From the NCBI GenBank assembly GCA_964036665.1, contig OZ038533.1:3954001-4018000 (forward strand): 64,000 bases of DNA, written 5' to 3'. Each line of letters begins with the position of its first letter. The first letter of the stretch is position 1. Shown here piece after piece: positions 1-11,259 of this stretch. Under the pieces are notes generated by a model, which saw only the letters and a program-made list of their open reading frames with translations, made no database searches and was not told where the DNA came from. Both the position numbers and the translations under genes were made by a program. Source of the DNA: Gordius sp. MW1. Its lineage: Eukaryota; Nematomorpha; Gordioida; Gordea; Gordiidae.

Positions 1-1882
1 ATTTTATTCTGCTTGCCCTTTACCGCAACCGGGGCCATCATCAAGAAATTTATTTTCGGATCTGTAATGTGCCGCCTCATTCCCTTTTTGCAAGGTTACG
101 TGATGATAATATTATAAAATGCACACAATAATTTTCATAGATAATTCATAGTTTTATTTTGAAAGATGTTAACGTTTATTACTTGCTATGCTGCAATTAT
201 AAATGGAATATTAATTCTTCAAATATTAAATACGCATATCAATGCAAACAATTTAAATAACTAAAGAATCATTTTTGTTGTATAATCTATACTTAATTAG
301 AGAACCACTAGTGATTGTTATACAACTGTAGAATTCAGGTGCAAAATATTTACTGAGTTGCATTGAACCAAGACTTATTTATTGTTGCTCAAAATTACCC
401 TGAAATTGTCTATTATAAAATTGGACTAACATAAAACATTATAAATATCTTGGTATATTAAGCAAATTGCAAGGGGTTTTATTCTAAAGACAAATGCTAA
501 TATGCTTAATTGCGACCAGTATTTAATTGTATGTAAATGTTCCCTCATTAATTTTCTATATTAATAACTGAGAGTACAACCTAATCCTTCATATTTATAA
601 TAAACATGAGAAAATTTTGCTTACATTTTATTTAATATTAATCTAATTTACATTTTATTTAATATATCATATATTAAATAAAATGTAAATTAGATTAATT
701 GTAAACTCTATCTATTATCGTATGTGCTATAATAACATATTTAATTTATATGGAAACAACTATTTAGCGCTTTCTGTGTGTGCAAACGTATGGACATTAG
801 TGGCACTATCGTTGGAACGTCTTTTCGCTATTTGGCAACCTCTTAAAGCTAAAGTTTGGCAAACCAGCCAAAGGGCATTCCGTGTCAATATAATAATTTG
901 GCTAATTTCTGCACTAGCTATGAGTCCCTTAATTTACATTAACGAATTAATCTTGATTAAGTCGAAGCCGACCTTGTTTTTGGTAAGATACGGTAATGCA
1001 TCATTTAATATCACTGCACATCACGTTTTGAAACCCAAATTTGCTTGCAGAGAGCAATGGCCCAATCGTCAATTGGCCATTACATTTACATGGTCTCTCA
1101 ATATTGCTATGTTTATCATACCCCTAATCTTAATGATATTTGCCTACTCATGTTTAATCATTTGCTTGATTAAAAATATCGATAACCGCTGGATTTCGAT
1201 GAACGATAAAGAACAGGTTCCTAGTACAATGAGTTCCAAAACAAGTTCATCACATTGCTCTAATAAGCTTAAACTAACACGCTTATTGTGCCGCCCAGAT
1301 ATGTATCCCGTCAAAACAGTATCAAGTAAAAGTGAAAGGAGTTTAAATAACAAACGCATAATTAGATACAATACCAAAGGTGATGAGGTTGTCGTTATAT
1401 TTGACATTCGGTTCCCCGTATCATGGGCTGGAAAAACCGATGATAGTAAAGATTTTGGGACAGATCATCAGAACTTAAACTCGCAAAAATCTTCAAAAGT
1501 TAAACGGCCCGCTGTAATAACACCTAGCACCACCAAATCTTGCCGCTCGCATAGCTCAAGTGGTATAAGTCACACTATCGCCGAACCAATCGGGTGCAAC
1601 CGTGTTAAATTGATTAAGGTAGTAAGGATGCTAATCGTCTTAGTTTTAGAATTTTTCATCTGTTGGACACCTATCTACGTTATAAACACGTGGGTAATTC
1701 ACGATGCGCTATCATTTTATTACGGAATTGGGTTTCCTATCGCGAGACACGTATACGCTTTTCACTTAATGGCCTACCTTTCGTGTTGCATAAATCCCAT
1801 CACGTATTGTTTTATGAATCGAGGCTTTAGACGCCACTTTGCTGATACAGTAAAATCTATTTTCCATCAAAATGCCGTTTAA
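1..1882 (+). CDS. CCK/sulfakinin-type peptide GPCR, 3' part (two exons)
   Basis: This is the C-terminal part of a rhodopsin-class (class A) peptide receptor in the plasma membrane, closest in pattern to cholecystokinin/gastrin and insect sulfakinin receptors. Exon a is 1-94, open at the left edge, and encodes the end of TM2, extracellular loop 1 and the start of TM3 with the conserved Cys24 (GSVMCRL). Exon b is 768-1882. The join is phase 1 (CAA G / CG CTT), with donor GTTACG at 95 and acceptor TTTAG at 767. The visible 402 residues hold WTLVALSLERL at the end of TM3 (ERL in place of D/E-R-Y), the TM4 Trp, the loop-2 Cys in FACREQWP, a long Ser/Lys-rich third loop, CWTPIY in TM6 near residue 330, NPITY in TM7 near 374, and FMNRGFRRHF after it, which resembles CCK receptors. 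An ATG at 722 is intronic and is not the start. The N-terminus and TM1 lie outside the window. The ligand is inferred, not shown. Confidence 0.85.
638..698. repeat. AT-rich inverted repeat (hairpin) in the GPCR intron
   Basis: A nearly perfect inverted repeat with arms of about 29-30 bases (638-667 and 669-698) and almost no loop reads TTAATCTAATTTACATTTTA into its own complement. A partial direct copy of the arm precedes it at about 620-637. It ends about 70 bases before the splice acceptor at 767. It may be a remnant of a small MITE. Confidence 0.75.
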
Positions 1883-4066
1883 AAACTTAACTAAGTTTGG
1901 TTCCTAACTGATCTATCTAAAATATCTATGTGATTGTATTATATCATCCGATATCTCCTCTTTTAATATTTATATGTTTGTGGGAATTTTATGTATTAAA
2001 TACAATTTACACCCATATCTTCATATATATACAAGTTATGGATTACATTTAATTCTATACTTCAATGTTAAAATAACAAGATTATGACAAATATTTAAAT
2101 AATATAACTTATTGTTACATTAAAATAACTGTGTATTTTTATCTTTAATTAAACTATTTTAATATATGTTAAAATAAATTTATTGTAATAAAAACAGTAT
2201 GAAATACTCTTTTCCAATCTTGTATTATCCCTTGTGTTGTTTCTAGTGAATATATCAAATTTGGTTGCAACTAATTATTATTTTTTGTTAAATATATAGC
2301 CTTTAACTTATGGGCGTAGCCAGGGGGGGCGGCTGCTCCCCCCTAAATTACGGGAAAAAAATTTTCAATTGAAAAACTTTTAAAAAAAATTATGTTTTGC
2401 CCCCCTCTAATTAAAATTTTTAAACGTTTTGCCCCCCCCCCCCTAATCCAAAACCTGGCTACGCCCATGACTTAGACAAACTGTTACTAAACCCTGTTTC
2501 TTGCACAAGTTCGATATTAATCACCTCTTCTCCCCCTGTAAAATTTAATCATTTATATAATATATTCAATTTTGTCACAAATAACCTGCACGGCAATAAT
2601 CGTTAAAAATAAAATTTTTGATGATCAATAACCTTGAGTTTGCGAATATTATTCCTTAATCCCTAAGGAAACATCAAAAAGATACATCTTAAGGATCTAA
2701 CTTATAAAAATATTCGAAATGAATTCTAGATTAATCCTAAATTACTTACTACAAAACTATACCTATCCTAGTGATTGTTCAACACGATAAGTTTGCATAA
2801 TTAATAAAAATATATCAAGCTCTAATTAAGGTTTTTTTTATCTTAGCAGTTTAATTTTTTTTGATATTCTGGAGAATCGCGTTTGGTGGGGACGGAAGCA
2901 ACTATAAATGACGGCATTAATTGTTAAGCATAAAAGCTATATTTATGTCTTTGCCTTAAAAAATTCGAATCCATAGAGTTAAAATTTAAATAATTTGTGA
3001 TTTACAGACCAGATAAACATTAAGACTTTATCCTGTGTTTTTTGAATATCAAGGCTGCGTTCGTGCGTTATCGCCTATTTTTTCTTTGCCCCAAGATCTG
3101 AAATGACATGAGAATAGTTGTCCGCAAATTTAATTTTAAATACATTAAAATATTACCTTTTAAGAATCAACTAATATCGAAAAACATAAATTAGATACAA
3201 ATATCATCAATATTGATACTTGCAGAAATCATCACTTATAATTATGTAAAATTAATTATGAGCTGGATAAGTAACTTTTAAAACTTTTATTTTACTAGAT
3301 GTAAAAAAGAGAATTTATTAGTATGATATGCATAACGATATTTCAAACGACAATTCACAATTTTAAAAATTACCATCATTATAAATATATTGATAGGATT
3401 TTAAGAGCGATATATAAATCAGTAGTGAAAGGTTTTGTCAGAATATAAACATTTCAAAAACGAGCTTAAAAAATAAAAATTATGGATTAAAATTATAAAC
3501 ATATTATTATTTTTTATTTTTTTTTTATTTTATATTTTGTATTATTAAACAAGGGGAAAAATTACTTAGGCTTATTTATTAGCAATAAGCAAGGTCAAAA
3601 ATTAATTATATTAAAAGCTCGATAGTTAAAAAAAAGCAAACGTCCTAAGTGGTTACCTTCGCAATTATAAATTCTATATAGAAAAGCATTAATAATAATT
3701 CCTTTGAAATATGTTTTATCTAATTTTTTTTGTGTTACTTAAAAGCATATTAAAAACTTTTATTAAACCAGATTAAATTATAAGTTTAACAAATTAGTGT
3801 TATCATAAATTGGTTGACTATTAACTTGTTGGAGCAACTCTTATAGATATTAATTTAAATTTGTTGTAGGTTGTGTTTGCGCTTTAATTATTAATTTAAT
3901 TGAATAAAATACCAATTTATTTTAACCTTTAAAACAACCTACTTTAATCAATAACGCCTCAAGCATAATAGTGCATCTTGAATTTCAAACATGACTGAGT
4001 AAATTTTATAAATAAGTCAAAGCTACAACTTTGTTCGTATTAGTATATTTTGTGAATTGCATCTAA
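1883..4066. other. Intergenic stretch between the GPCR and the SDR gene
   Basis: There are candidate polyadenylation signals for the GPCR (AATAAA at 2173-2178 and 2187-2192) and one CGTAGCC-type MITE at 2309-2469. The remainder is AT-rich; I see no coding exon or structured repeat in it. Confidence 0.6.
2309..2469. mobile_element. CGTAGCC-family MITE, copy 1
   Basis: It has terminal inverted repeats TGGGCGTAGCCAGG and CCTGGCTACGCCCATG flanking an interior of poly-G and poly-C tracts and AT-rich sequence. The first bases are mutated and I find no clear target duplication for this copy. Other copies in the window have 8-bp duplications, which supports a hAT-like origin. Confidence 0.8.
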
Positions 4067-7000
4067 ATGGATAAGTGGAAAGGAAAAGTTATAGTTATAA
4101 CAGGAGCTTCTAAAGGAATCGGCAAATGCCTGGCTAAAACTTTCGCTGGATGTGGAATGCAAGTTGTTGCATGTGCTAGAAGCGTTGATAAATTAAAGGT
4201 AATTGCTAAAAATTATTATGTTTTGTATTATTTTAGCTTTTGATGCAACATTATTTCTTATAAATTTTAATTAGGATTTTGAATTACAACATACTTAATT
4301 ATTTGGAAATAAACTACTATCGTTTAAAAAAAATTTAAATTAAAACTAAAATTCCCTAGATATTTATAAATGTTTTTCCATTCCATTATATAGCTTATCT
4401 AATGTTTGATTTAGCAATATAAAAATGAAACTTGCCCCTAGATAACAAATGTTTATAGTCAGGAATTTTAATAGGAATTAGAAAAAGAAGTTTGCACCTG
4501 TCCCCGGACAAAAGAAAGTGGTGGCAAAATTGATATTAGAGAATGTGACGTGGGCAAAATTGATGATGTTGTAAAATTGTTTGCTTATGTTGGCAGTAAA
4601 TATGGAGCCCTCCATGCTTGTATAAGTAATGCGGGTGTCGCTTTATCAGATTATTTCGTACCCCCACCCGATAAAAATGGACGCTACGACAAAGCTAAGG
4701 AGACTGCTGATCGGGATATTATCTACAAAAGATGGTGGACCACCTTACAAGTACTTATCATAATTTATTGCACTTACCATAGGCATGAGCGTAGCCAAAG
4801 GGGGGGGGGACGGGACTGGCAGCTGCCCCCCTCTAAATCCCAAAATTTGTTATTAATTATGGCTAAAATTTCAAAATATTCTCATTTTGCCCCTCCCAAA
4901 ATCATTATCGCTTCCCTCTAATTTCAATGCTGGTTACACCCATGACCATAGGTCTAATGATTTATTTTTAAACAAACAAACTGTCGAGGTTAATAAGTGA
5001 TAATATCGGACTATTTTTTGTTAACACTCTATATAATTAGTATTTAAAAAAATTTAGACATTTATTATATCCCACATATGAATTTAAATGTGCAAACTTA
5101 CAAAGTTTTAGTATAAAGATTTTAATTATCATCGAGGACTCAAAACTCATGGTAACCTTATCATTGGTACACAGTTTTAAACTTACCAATAGTAGGTAAG
5201 CATTTGAATAGAGCTGGAAATTCTAATTACATTCTCCTTGGCCAAACTTTGTTTGAAACTATTAATTTGTTTGTTTAATTAATATACATTTAACATTACA
5301 CATTATATAACAGATGTGTGGAGGGGATGCATGGAGAAAAATATCCCCCCCCCCCCTTTTCTGAGTTTTTTTTATATGTAACTGAATTATGGCGACAGCT
5401 TCAAAAAATCATCATTTTTGACGCTGCTTGAATAAATATCAATCAGGAATCATATCCTGATACGCCCTTGCCTTTATAACTTGTTATAAAATTTGATACT
5501 CGTTCAAAAATAATTTAGAATATTTACAGGACTTAACCACCACAAAGGCTAAGAATGGTATAACTGTATTAAAATTTGATGAATATTCCCCACCACATTC
5601 TTTCTTGTTCAGCCGTTTCCGACCATTAAAAGCCACCCCGCGTTCGGGATGACGCGCGAAAGCGAAAAAAAAGCGAAGTGAATTTTTGGGCTAATTTATC
5701 AAACTTTTCATTTTTTATTAATATCTTTATATTCACAGTGAAATTTATCATATATTAATGGTATTCATTGATAAGATCGTAATTATTCTATAAACATATA
5801 TAATTATATAAAAAATACATACATAACAAATTCACTTTTTTAACCATTGGGCGAAAAGTACAAAATGATTTGTATCTTATTTTCGTTCGCTTTTTGCCGC
5901 GGGCGAAAATAATCGTCTGCGGTTTCACTATGAACACCTCATATTTATAATTGTTATTTTCGTGATATATGATAAAATTCATGATGAATATAAGATATTA
6001 AGAAAAATAATAAGAAGTTTGATAAATTAGCACAAAAATTCACGTCGCTTTTTTTCGCTTCGCGCGTCATCACGAACGCGGGGTTACACGCTATTAAATT
6101 TATTGGGCTAAAATAATAGACAAATCTTTTGGGATCGGCTGCCACATGTAAGGAAGCAATCAATTTAATGGCCGCTACTGGGAGCAAAAATGGTGTTATA
6201 GTCGTGGTTAGTAGTATAGCGGGTCAAAATGTAATGGTAATCGATTTCGCTAAAACCGGCTATTACCTACACATGTACGGGGCGAGTAAATTTGGGATTA
6301 CCGCTATGACGGAATGTCTGAGACAAGAAGTACGACGCAATCCCCTAGTTTGTGATACGCGAATAGTCACCCTGTTTCCTGGCTTTGTGAGGACTTCGAT
6401 CAACGACAAAACCCGAGAAGAACAAGGCATTAAAGTTAAGCCAAGTATAATTAAAAATTTTATTAAAAAAGTTGTGTCTCTAGGATTTTTAACAGACATG
6501 CATTGTCGACCCGTAGCCTATCTAAGATTTACTAAACACAAATTTTTGTACCAGAGCTTATAGTTAATATTAAGGAAATATCATGCGTATTTACACATTT
6601 TTATTAATTGCTATGCAATTTATGGGCTCGTTTTTTGGTGTCCGTCCGTTGTCCGTCCGTCCGTCCGTCCCCCTATCTATTTGCATTGGGTATATTAGGT
6701 TATCCATTTTTTAAATTAATGCATAAGAAAGAGGTGCCCCACCCCTCATCTCTATCTCCCTCGCTGTGTTATTTTTTAAATTAATGCATAAGAGGTGCCC
6801 CATCCCTCATCTCTATCTCCCTCGGTGTGTTATATACAAGATTTGTTAAATTAGCTATTATATAATAAACATAAATAAAAGTTGTTTACTTTGAATTGCT
6901 ATGCAATTTAACTAGTTTTTTAGTTAGAATCCCGGAGTTTTTTTTTGACTGTTATGATTGTTCTTGTTACTATCATTGCATTGATAATAAGAATTTTGGC

Positions 7001-8670
7001 CGTCCGCTGGCTCCTGACCGATGGAAAAAATGACCATTGGCCAAAATGTGAATCTAAATTATTTTTTTCGTTTTTTTTGACTATTATGATTGTTCCTGTT
7101 CCTACCATTGCTATTATGACTTTTTGGCCGTCCGCTGGCTGCTGACCAATGTTATATAATAAACATAAATAAAAGTTGTTTACTTTTAATTGCTATGCAA
7201 TTTAACTAGTTTTTGGGTTAGAATCCCGGAGTTTTTTTTTACTCATATGATTGTTCTTGTTACTATCAGTGATAATAAGAATTTTTGGCCGTCCGCTGGC
7301 TCCTGACCGATGGAAAAAATGACCATTGGCCAAAATGTGATTCGAAAATTTTTTTTCGTTTTTTTTTTGACTATTATGATTGTTCCTGTTCCTACCATTG
7401 CTATTATGACTTTTTGGCCGTCCGCTGGCTGCTGACCAATGGAATAAAATGACCATTGACCAAAATGTGATTCGAAAATTTTTTTTTCGTTTTTTTTTGA
7501 CTATTATGTATTTATATCCACTTTTACCGTGTCCTGGCTGCTGACCAATGGAAAAAAATGACCATTGGCCAAAATGTGCATCAAAATTTTTTTTTCCGTT
7601 TTTTTGGCTATCATTGACTTATAGAGTATCTGTTGGTACTGACCAATGGAGAAAAAATGATCATTGGCTAAATTTTTGATTTTTTTAATTAAAAATTGTT
7701 CAAATTCAACAAAAAATTTCTCCCAACAATTCTGCAAATTCTTAACATTGTGATGTTTTATAATATAATGTTTGTTAGACCCATAATCACTAAAGGCTAT
7801 AAAAACTAATGTAATACGCAACTAGATGCAAACACTAAATCTAACCCTAACCCTTGCCTATATTACATTTTGCCTATATTAAATTTTGCCTATAAATGGA
7901 AAATTTGTATAAATAATTAATTAATCATTAGGCATTTAATACCCCCCTATAGGCATTCTCGCCCCTTCCCACCTTTCTCGCCCATAAATTGCATAGCAAA
8001 TATGATACATTTATACGGAGTATAGATGAGTCGTCCCCCCTTCCCTTCCCCTCCTCCCCTTCCCTTCTCCCCCTTCCCACGAGGGCCGAAGGGCCGAGTT
8101 TACTAAGAAATAACGACATCTTTTTAATGTTTCCACCTTGTTCTTATTGTCTATTGGTTCTCCCATAGGGTTTGTTGCCGCAATTACCTTTTATTATTCG
8201 CCACACATATTATTTATATTTTCTTTTGTAAAATAGACATATCTCAAAACATCTCTTATATTGGTTTATTAATGCTTTACTAGATAATATTATATATTCA
8301 AACTAATACCTAATTTAAGTGATTTTAATACGCCTTTAATTATTATTAAATCTATAATGTTTATATAGTAAAAAAATTTAAGTGTTATGGAATCAAACGT
8401 GAATCGTCTTGATAAGATGTAATGGATTAGTTGATATTTTTAATTACTTCGATTAATGTTTGTATATTTCTATTTTATGTAATAAAAACTCAATGTATTT
8501 TAAATGTTTCTAAAATAGGTGAAGAAGACTTTTATGCGCACATAAGTCATTTAGAGCCAGAAGATGTTTGCCAAGCTTTGCTATCAGCCTTTACTTGTAA
8601 ACCCAAGGTGCAGATTGATGATATCACCATAAACTCAGTCCAAGAGCCGGGAAGCAATCAAATCTTTTAA
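4067..8670 (+). CDS. Classical short-chain dehydrogenase/reductase (DHRS11 / farnesol dehydrogenase-like)
   Basis: This is an NAD(P)(H)-dependent oxidoreductase of the classical SDR family; the likely substrates are small alcohols or ketones such as farnesol or steroids, which is inferred. Exons are 4067-4198, 4475-4750, 6120-6444 and 8519-8670, with phases 0, 0 and 1, all GT-AG, giving 294 residues. TGASKGIG at 12-19 is the dinucleotide-binding loop. C-D-V at 68-70 and S-N-A-G at 95-98 (usually NNAG) follow. The catalytic set is Asn138 (TNLLG), Ser167/168 (VSSIAG) and Tyr189 with Lys193 (YGASK). LFPGFVRTSI is the P-G segment. The last exon gives the DHRS11-like ending HLEPEDVCQALL. The start is the ATG at the head of MDKWKGKVIVITG, which matches the family. 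Introns 2 and 3 hold two MITEs and a 1.5-kb composite repeat. All key residues are present and nothing is broken, so the gene is probably functional. Whether it prefers NADP is not settled. Confidence 0.9.
4784..4944. mobile_element. CGTAGCC-family MITE, copy 2, in SDR intron 2
   Basis: A 161-bp element runs from CATGAGCGTAGCC to GGTTACACCCATG. It is flanked on both sides by the same 8 bases, ACCATAGG (4776-4783 and 4945-4952), a hAT-like target-site duplication. It starts 34 bases after the splice donor at 4751. Confidence 0.88.
5631..6092. mobile_element. Foldback MITE with CCCCGCG ends, in SDR intron 2
   Basis: Two long inverted arms, about 5631-5755 and 5965-6092, share CACCCCGCGTTCGGGATGAC-type sequence followed by GCGCGAAAGCG and GTGAATTTTTG. 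The interior is AT-rich with a GC-rich central patch near 5890. ATTAAA is present just outside both ends (5625-5630 and 6093-6098), a possible target duplication. The right end lies only 27 bases from the exon 3 acceptor at 6120. Confidence 0.8.
6590..8105 (+). repeat. Composite repeat block A in SDR intron 3
   Basis: The block opens with TTGCTATGCAATTTATGGGC, a CCGTCCGT run, and two copies of a segment containing GAGGTGCCCCACCCCTCATC. A B-box-like GGTTAGAATCCCGGAG follows, then about four tandem units of roughly 110-140 bp, each with CCAATGG...CCATTGG and a run ending in TTTTTCG. It closes with CTAACCCTAACCC, GCCCATAAATTGCATAGCAA (the inverse of its opening) and a pyrimidine-rich tail ending CCACGAGGGCCGAAGGGCC. 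Inverted and direct copies fill fucosidase intron 5. It encodes no protein I can recognise. It could be a non-autonomous element or a SINE-derived composite. Confidence 0.8.
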
Positions 8671-8865
8671 ATGCAAAGATGAGGCATCGAGAATAATATT
8701 CCTAGATATAGATAGATCTAATAACGACTCTATAAAAAATTATCAATTGTAATTTAGAAATTGTTTAGGCTCTCATATTCAACGACCTATAATGTCACTT
8801 ACTTTTTGTGACTATGTTTATTGTTTTCTTTTTAAAAATGTGCTATGAAAAAACTATATAATCAA

Positions 8866-8871
8866 AATAAA
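8866..8871 (+). terminator. Candidate polyadenylation signal of the SDR gene
   Basis: AATAAA lies about 195 bases after the SDR stop codon at 8670, followed by a T-rich stretch. This is a positional inference only. Confidence 0.5.
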
Positions 8872-8896
8872 AGCCTTTTGCTTCAAAAATTTATAT

Positions 8897-9062
8897 CATG
8901 AGCGTAGCCAAGGGGAAGCAGGGAGGGGTGGTCGACCCCCTATAAATCCATAAATTATTGAAAACATATTCGGTAGAATTTCAAAAAAATTTCTTTATCC
9001 CCCTTTTAAATCATAATTACCACAATTACCACCCTCTAGTTCCAATCCTGGCTACCCCCATG
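8897..9062. mobile_element. CGTAGCC-family MITE, copy 3
   Basis: It runs from CATGAGCGTAGCCAAGG to CCTGGCTACCCCCATG, with the family's G-rich and C-rich subterminal tracts. The flanks (ATTTATAT and GATTATAA) are only loosely alike, so the target duplication is not proven. Confidence 0.75.
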
Positions 9063-10148
9063 GATTATAAGAAAACGATTTCTCTTTCTGAGGTTAAGGA
9101 TGAATTTTGTTTTTATTATATTTAAAACGTAAGAATATTTGTAATGTCATATTGTTTAATGTCGAACGATATTAAATATTTTTTTAAATATTAACAATTG
9201 AGAAGGTCTCTTAAACTCCTTCAGATATTCCTTTATTTTATTAAGTCTCTGCTAATTTTTTTATTTCGTATTAAACGTTTATGCTTCAATTATAAATTCG
9301 CTATAAATAATATGTTTCTACTATGTATTAATTTTTGAGAATTGTATATTTTCCCGTTACCAACTAAGGGATTAAACCAAGGAAAAAAACTTTAAAACTA
9401 ACCTCTGCTTCAAACTAATATGACCTCCCTGCTCATGACAAAAGCTAGAACACCAGTCATTTCTCTTTGATCTTATTTCTTTTCTACTATTCAGCTAATT
9501 ATGTTTATTCTACCAGAGAAATTGTTTTTATTAAATAAGTAAGCTTTCATTTTACTATTGGTATAAACAAATTTTTATTAAAGATTTTATTACAAATAAA
9601 AGTCTTTTTAGATTTATCGGTATAAGAAAAAGATGATAGTCTATTTTTTCCAAGTTTATTATCAAGAATACATTAAGAAATATGTAAAAAATTTATAGCT
9701 TTAAATAAAAACTAATTAAGCGCCAATATGTTTAAATACATTTTAAATAAATGAGAGGGACTCATCATTATATAAGAAATGTTTATCTATAAATGGTCCA
9801 TAAATTAATAATGATAAATTTCATGCATTTTTTTTATAATCTGCTGGGAAAATAAAAAACCACAAAATTTATTAATTGTTAAAAATGCTCAAAATCGTAG
9901 AATTTATTATATTATTGTTTAAAAACATTACCTACAACCGTCTCAGGTTGGCATGCAAAAAGTGCAATGTCGTACACCGGCTATAAAAACCAACTCCAAA
10001 ATCATGATAGTTTAACCAAACCTTCCAACAGGAAGCTAGGGCGTCCTCAACAAACAACGCGCACTGCTTACCCGCCCCCCCCCCTTGTGCAATGTGAAAA
10101 ATACACTAGAGTTACTATCGGACACGAAGGCGGTTAAGGAGATTAATT
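9063..10148. other. Intergenic stretch downstream of the SDR and fucosidase genes
   Basis: AT-rich sequence between two convergent genes. I see no exon, RNA gene or structured repeat apart from a short poly-C run near 10075. Confidence 0.5.
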
Positions 10149-10631
10149 TAGTGATGGTGAAACGCTTAGCACCAGCGCGTGTAGCGCTTCCCATCTACAT
10201 AGCATAGTCACTTGGAGGCGCTAAAGCTATAGCACATAGTCACACAGAGGCGCTAGAGGTGTAGCACATTTTCACATAAGGCGCTTGAGTTATAGCGTGG
10301 CGCTAACATTGTTATAAATTTATAGGTTAAATTGCATTATAATGCGCACATGTGGCACCACATGTGCGTATATTAATGCAATTAATAATGCAATTTAACC
10401 TATAAATTTTATAACAATGTTAGCGCCACGCTATAACTCAAGCGCCTTATGTGAAAATGTGCTACACCTCTAGCGCCTCCAAATGACTATGTATTATAGC
10501 TTTAGCGCCTCTAAGTGACTATGTGCTATAGCTTTAGCACCTCCAAGTGACTATGTGCTATAACTTTAGCGCCTCCAAGTGACTATATGCTATAGCTTTA
10601 GCGCCTATCAAACGCTATTTTACCATCACTA
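10149..10631. mobile_element. 483-bp palindromic element with internal about 33-bp repeats
   Basis: The ends are TAGTGATGG and CCATCACTA, and the flanks are GATTAATT and GATTAGTT (7 of 8 identical), as expected for a hAT-like 8-bp duplication. The two halves are inverted copies joined near 10345 at CACATGTGGCACCACATGTG. The right half carries four or five tandem units around TTTAGCGCCTCCAAGTGACT; the left half has fewer. There is no coding capacity. Confidence 0.87.
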
Positions 10632-11259
10632 GATTAGTTGTAGAAAGAGCGCCAATAACGCTGTAGAATGTGGGAACGTTGATGGAAAAGAGCATAGACG
10701 TCGCACAAATACTAAAAAGATACGAGATTCTTCCTTGGCTATTTAATAAAGTTTATTTATAAAATGTTCAATGTAAATTTATTCTTTTTTATATTTTTTA
10801 AACGTTTTTCAAATACAAAGTTTAAGTAGTTAGAATCATTTATAATGTACAGCAATCATATTTATAAATAAAAAAATATAAAGTGAGTTTCTTTGAAAGC
10901 CAAGATCTCCAAAAGTTGTAATTGCTTTGAAATTATGCCAGAATAATGCATTCGAGTATATTTTTTAATATACTTGTGATAATGATTACCACTTTTGTTG
11001 TGGCGTTAATATATTAATAAGCAACAAACTTTTATTTAAGTCAAATACATGATTAAGTAATAAACGAAGAATATAGAAAAATAAATGTGTATATATAAAT
11101 GGTCAACTAGGCATTGTATTACAATACGGCATCTAGTCTTTAATCTGTTTCCAAATTATGTCATTAATTTCAAAGTTTGTATACTAAATATTTTTTTAAT
11201 GTAACTTTGTAAATTTTTTTAAAGCTAAAATTATATTAAAAACGTATAATTGAGATGAA

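Noticed and set aside
722..767. ATG at 722 as the GPCR start
   Set aside because: The codons before 768 do not fit the receptor family, while an acceptor at 767 joins in phase to the TM2-TM3 exon at 1-94.
5523..5640. Possible extra SDR exon after TTTACAG at 5531
   Set aside because: Exon 2 and exon 3 already join in phase and give the family's TNLLG segment; the frame here has no SDR similarity and runs into the foldback MITE.
7843..7857. CTAACCCTAACCC as an interstitial telomere tract
   Set aside because: Only two units, and the same phrase recurs at the same place in each composite repeat copy (18130, 20865), so it is part of that repeat.
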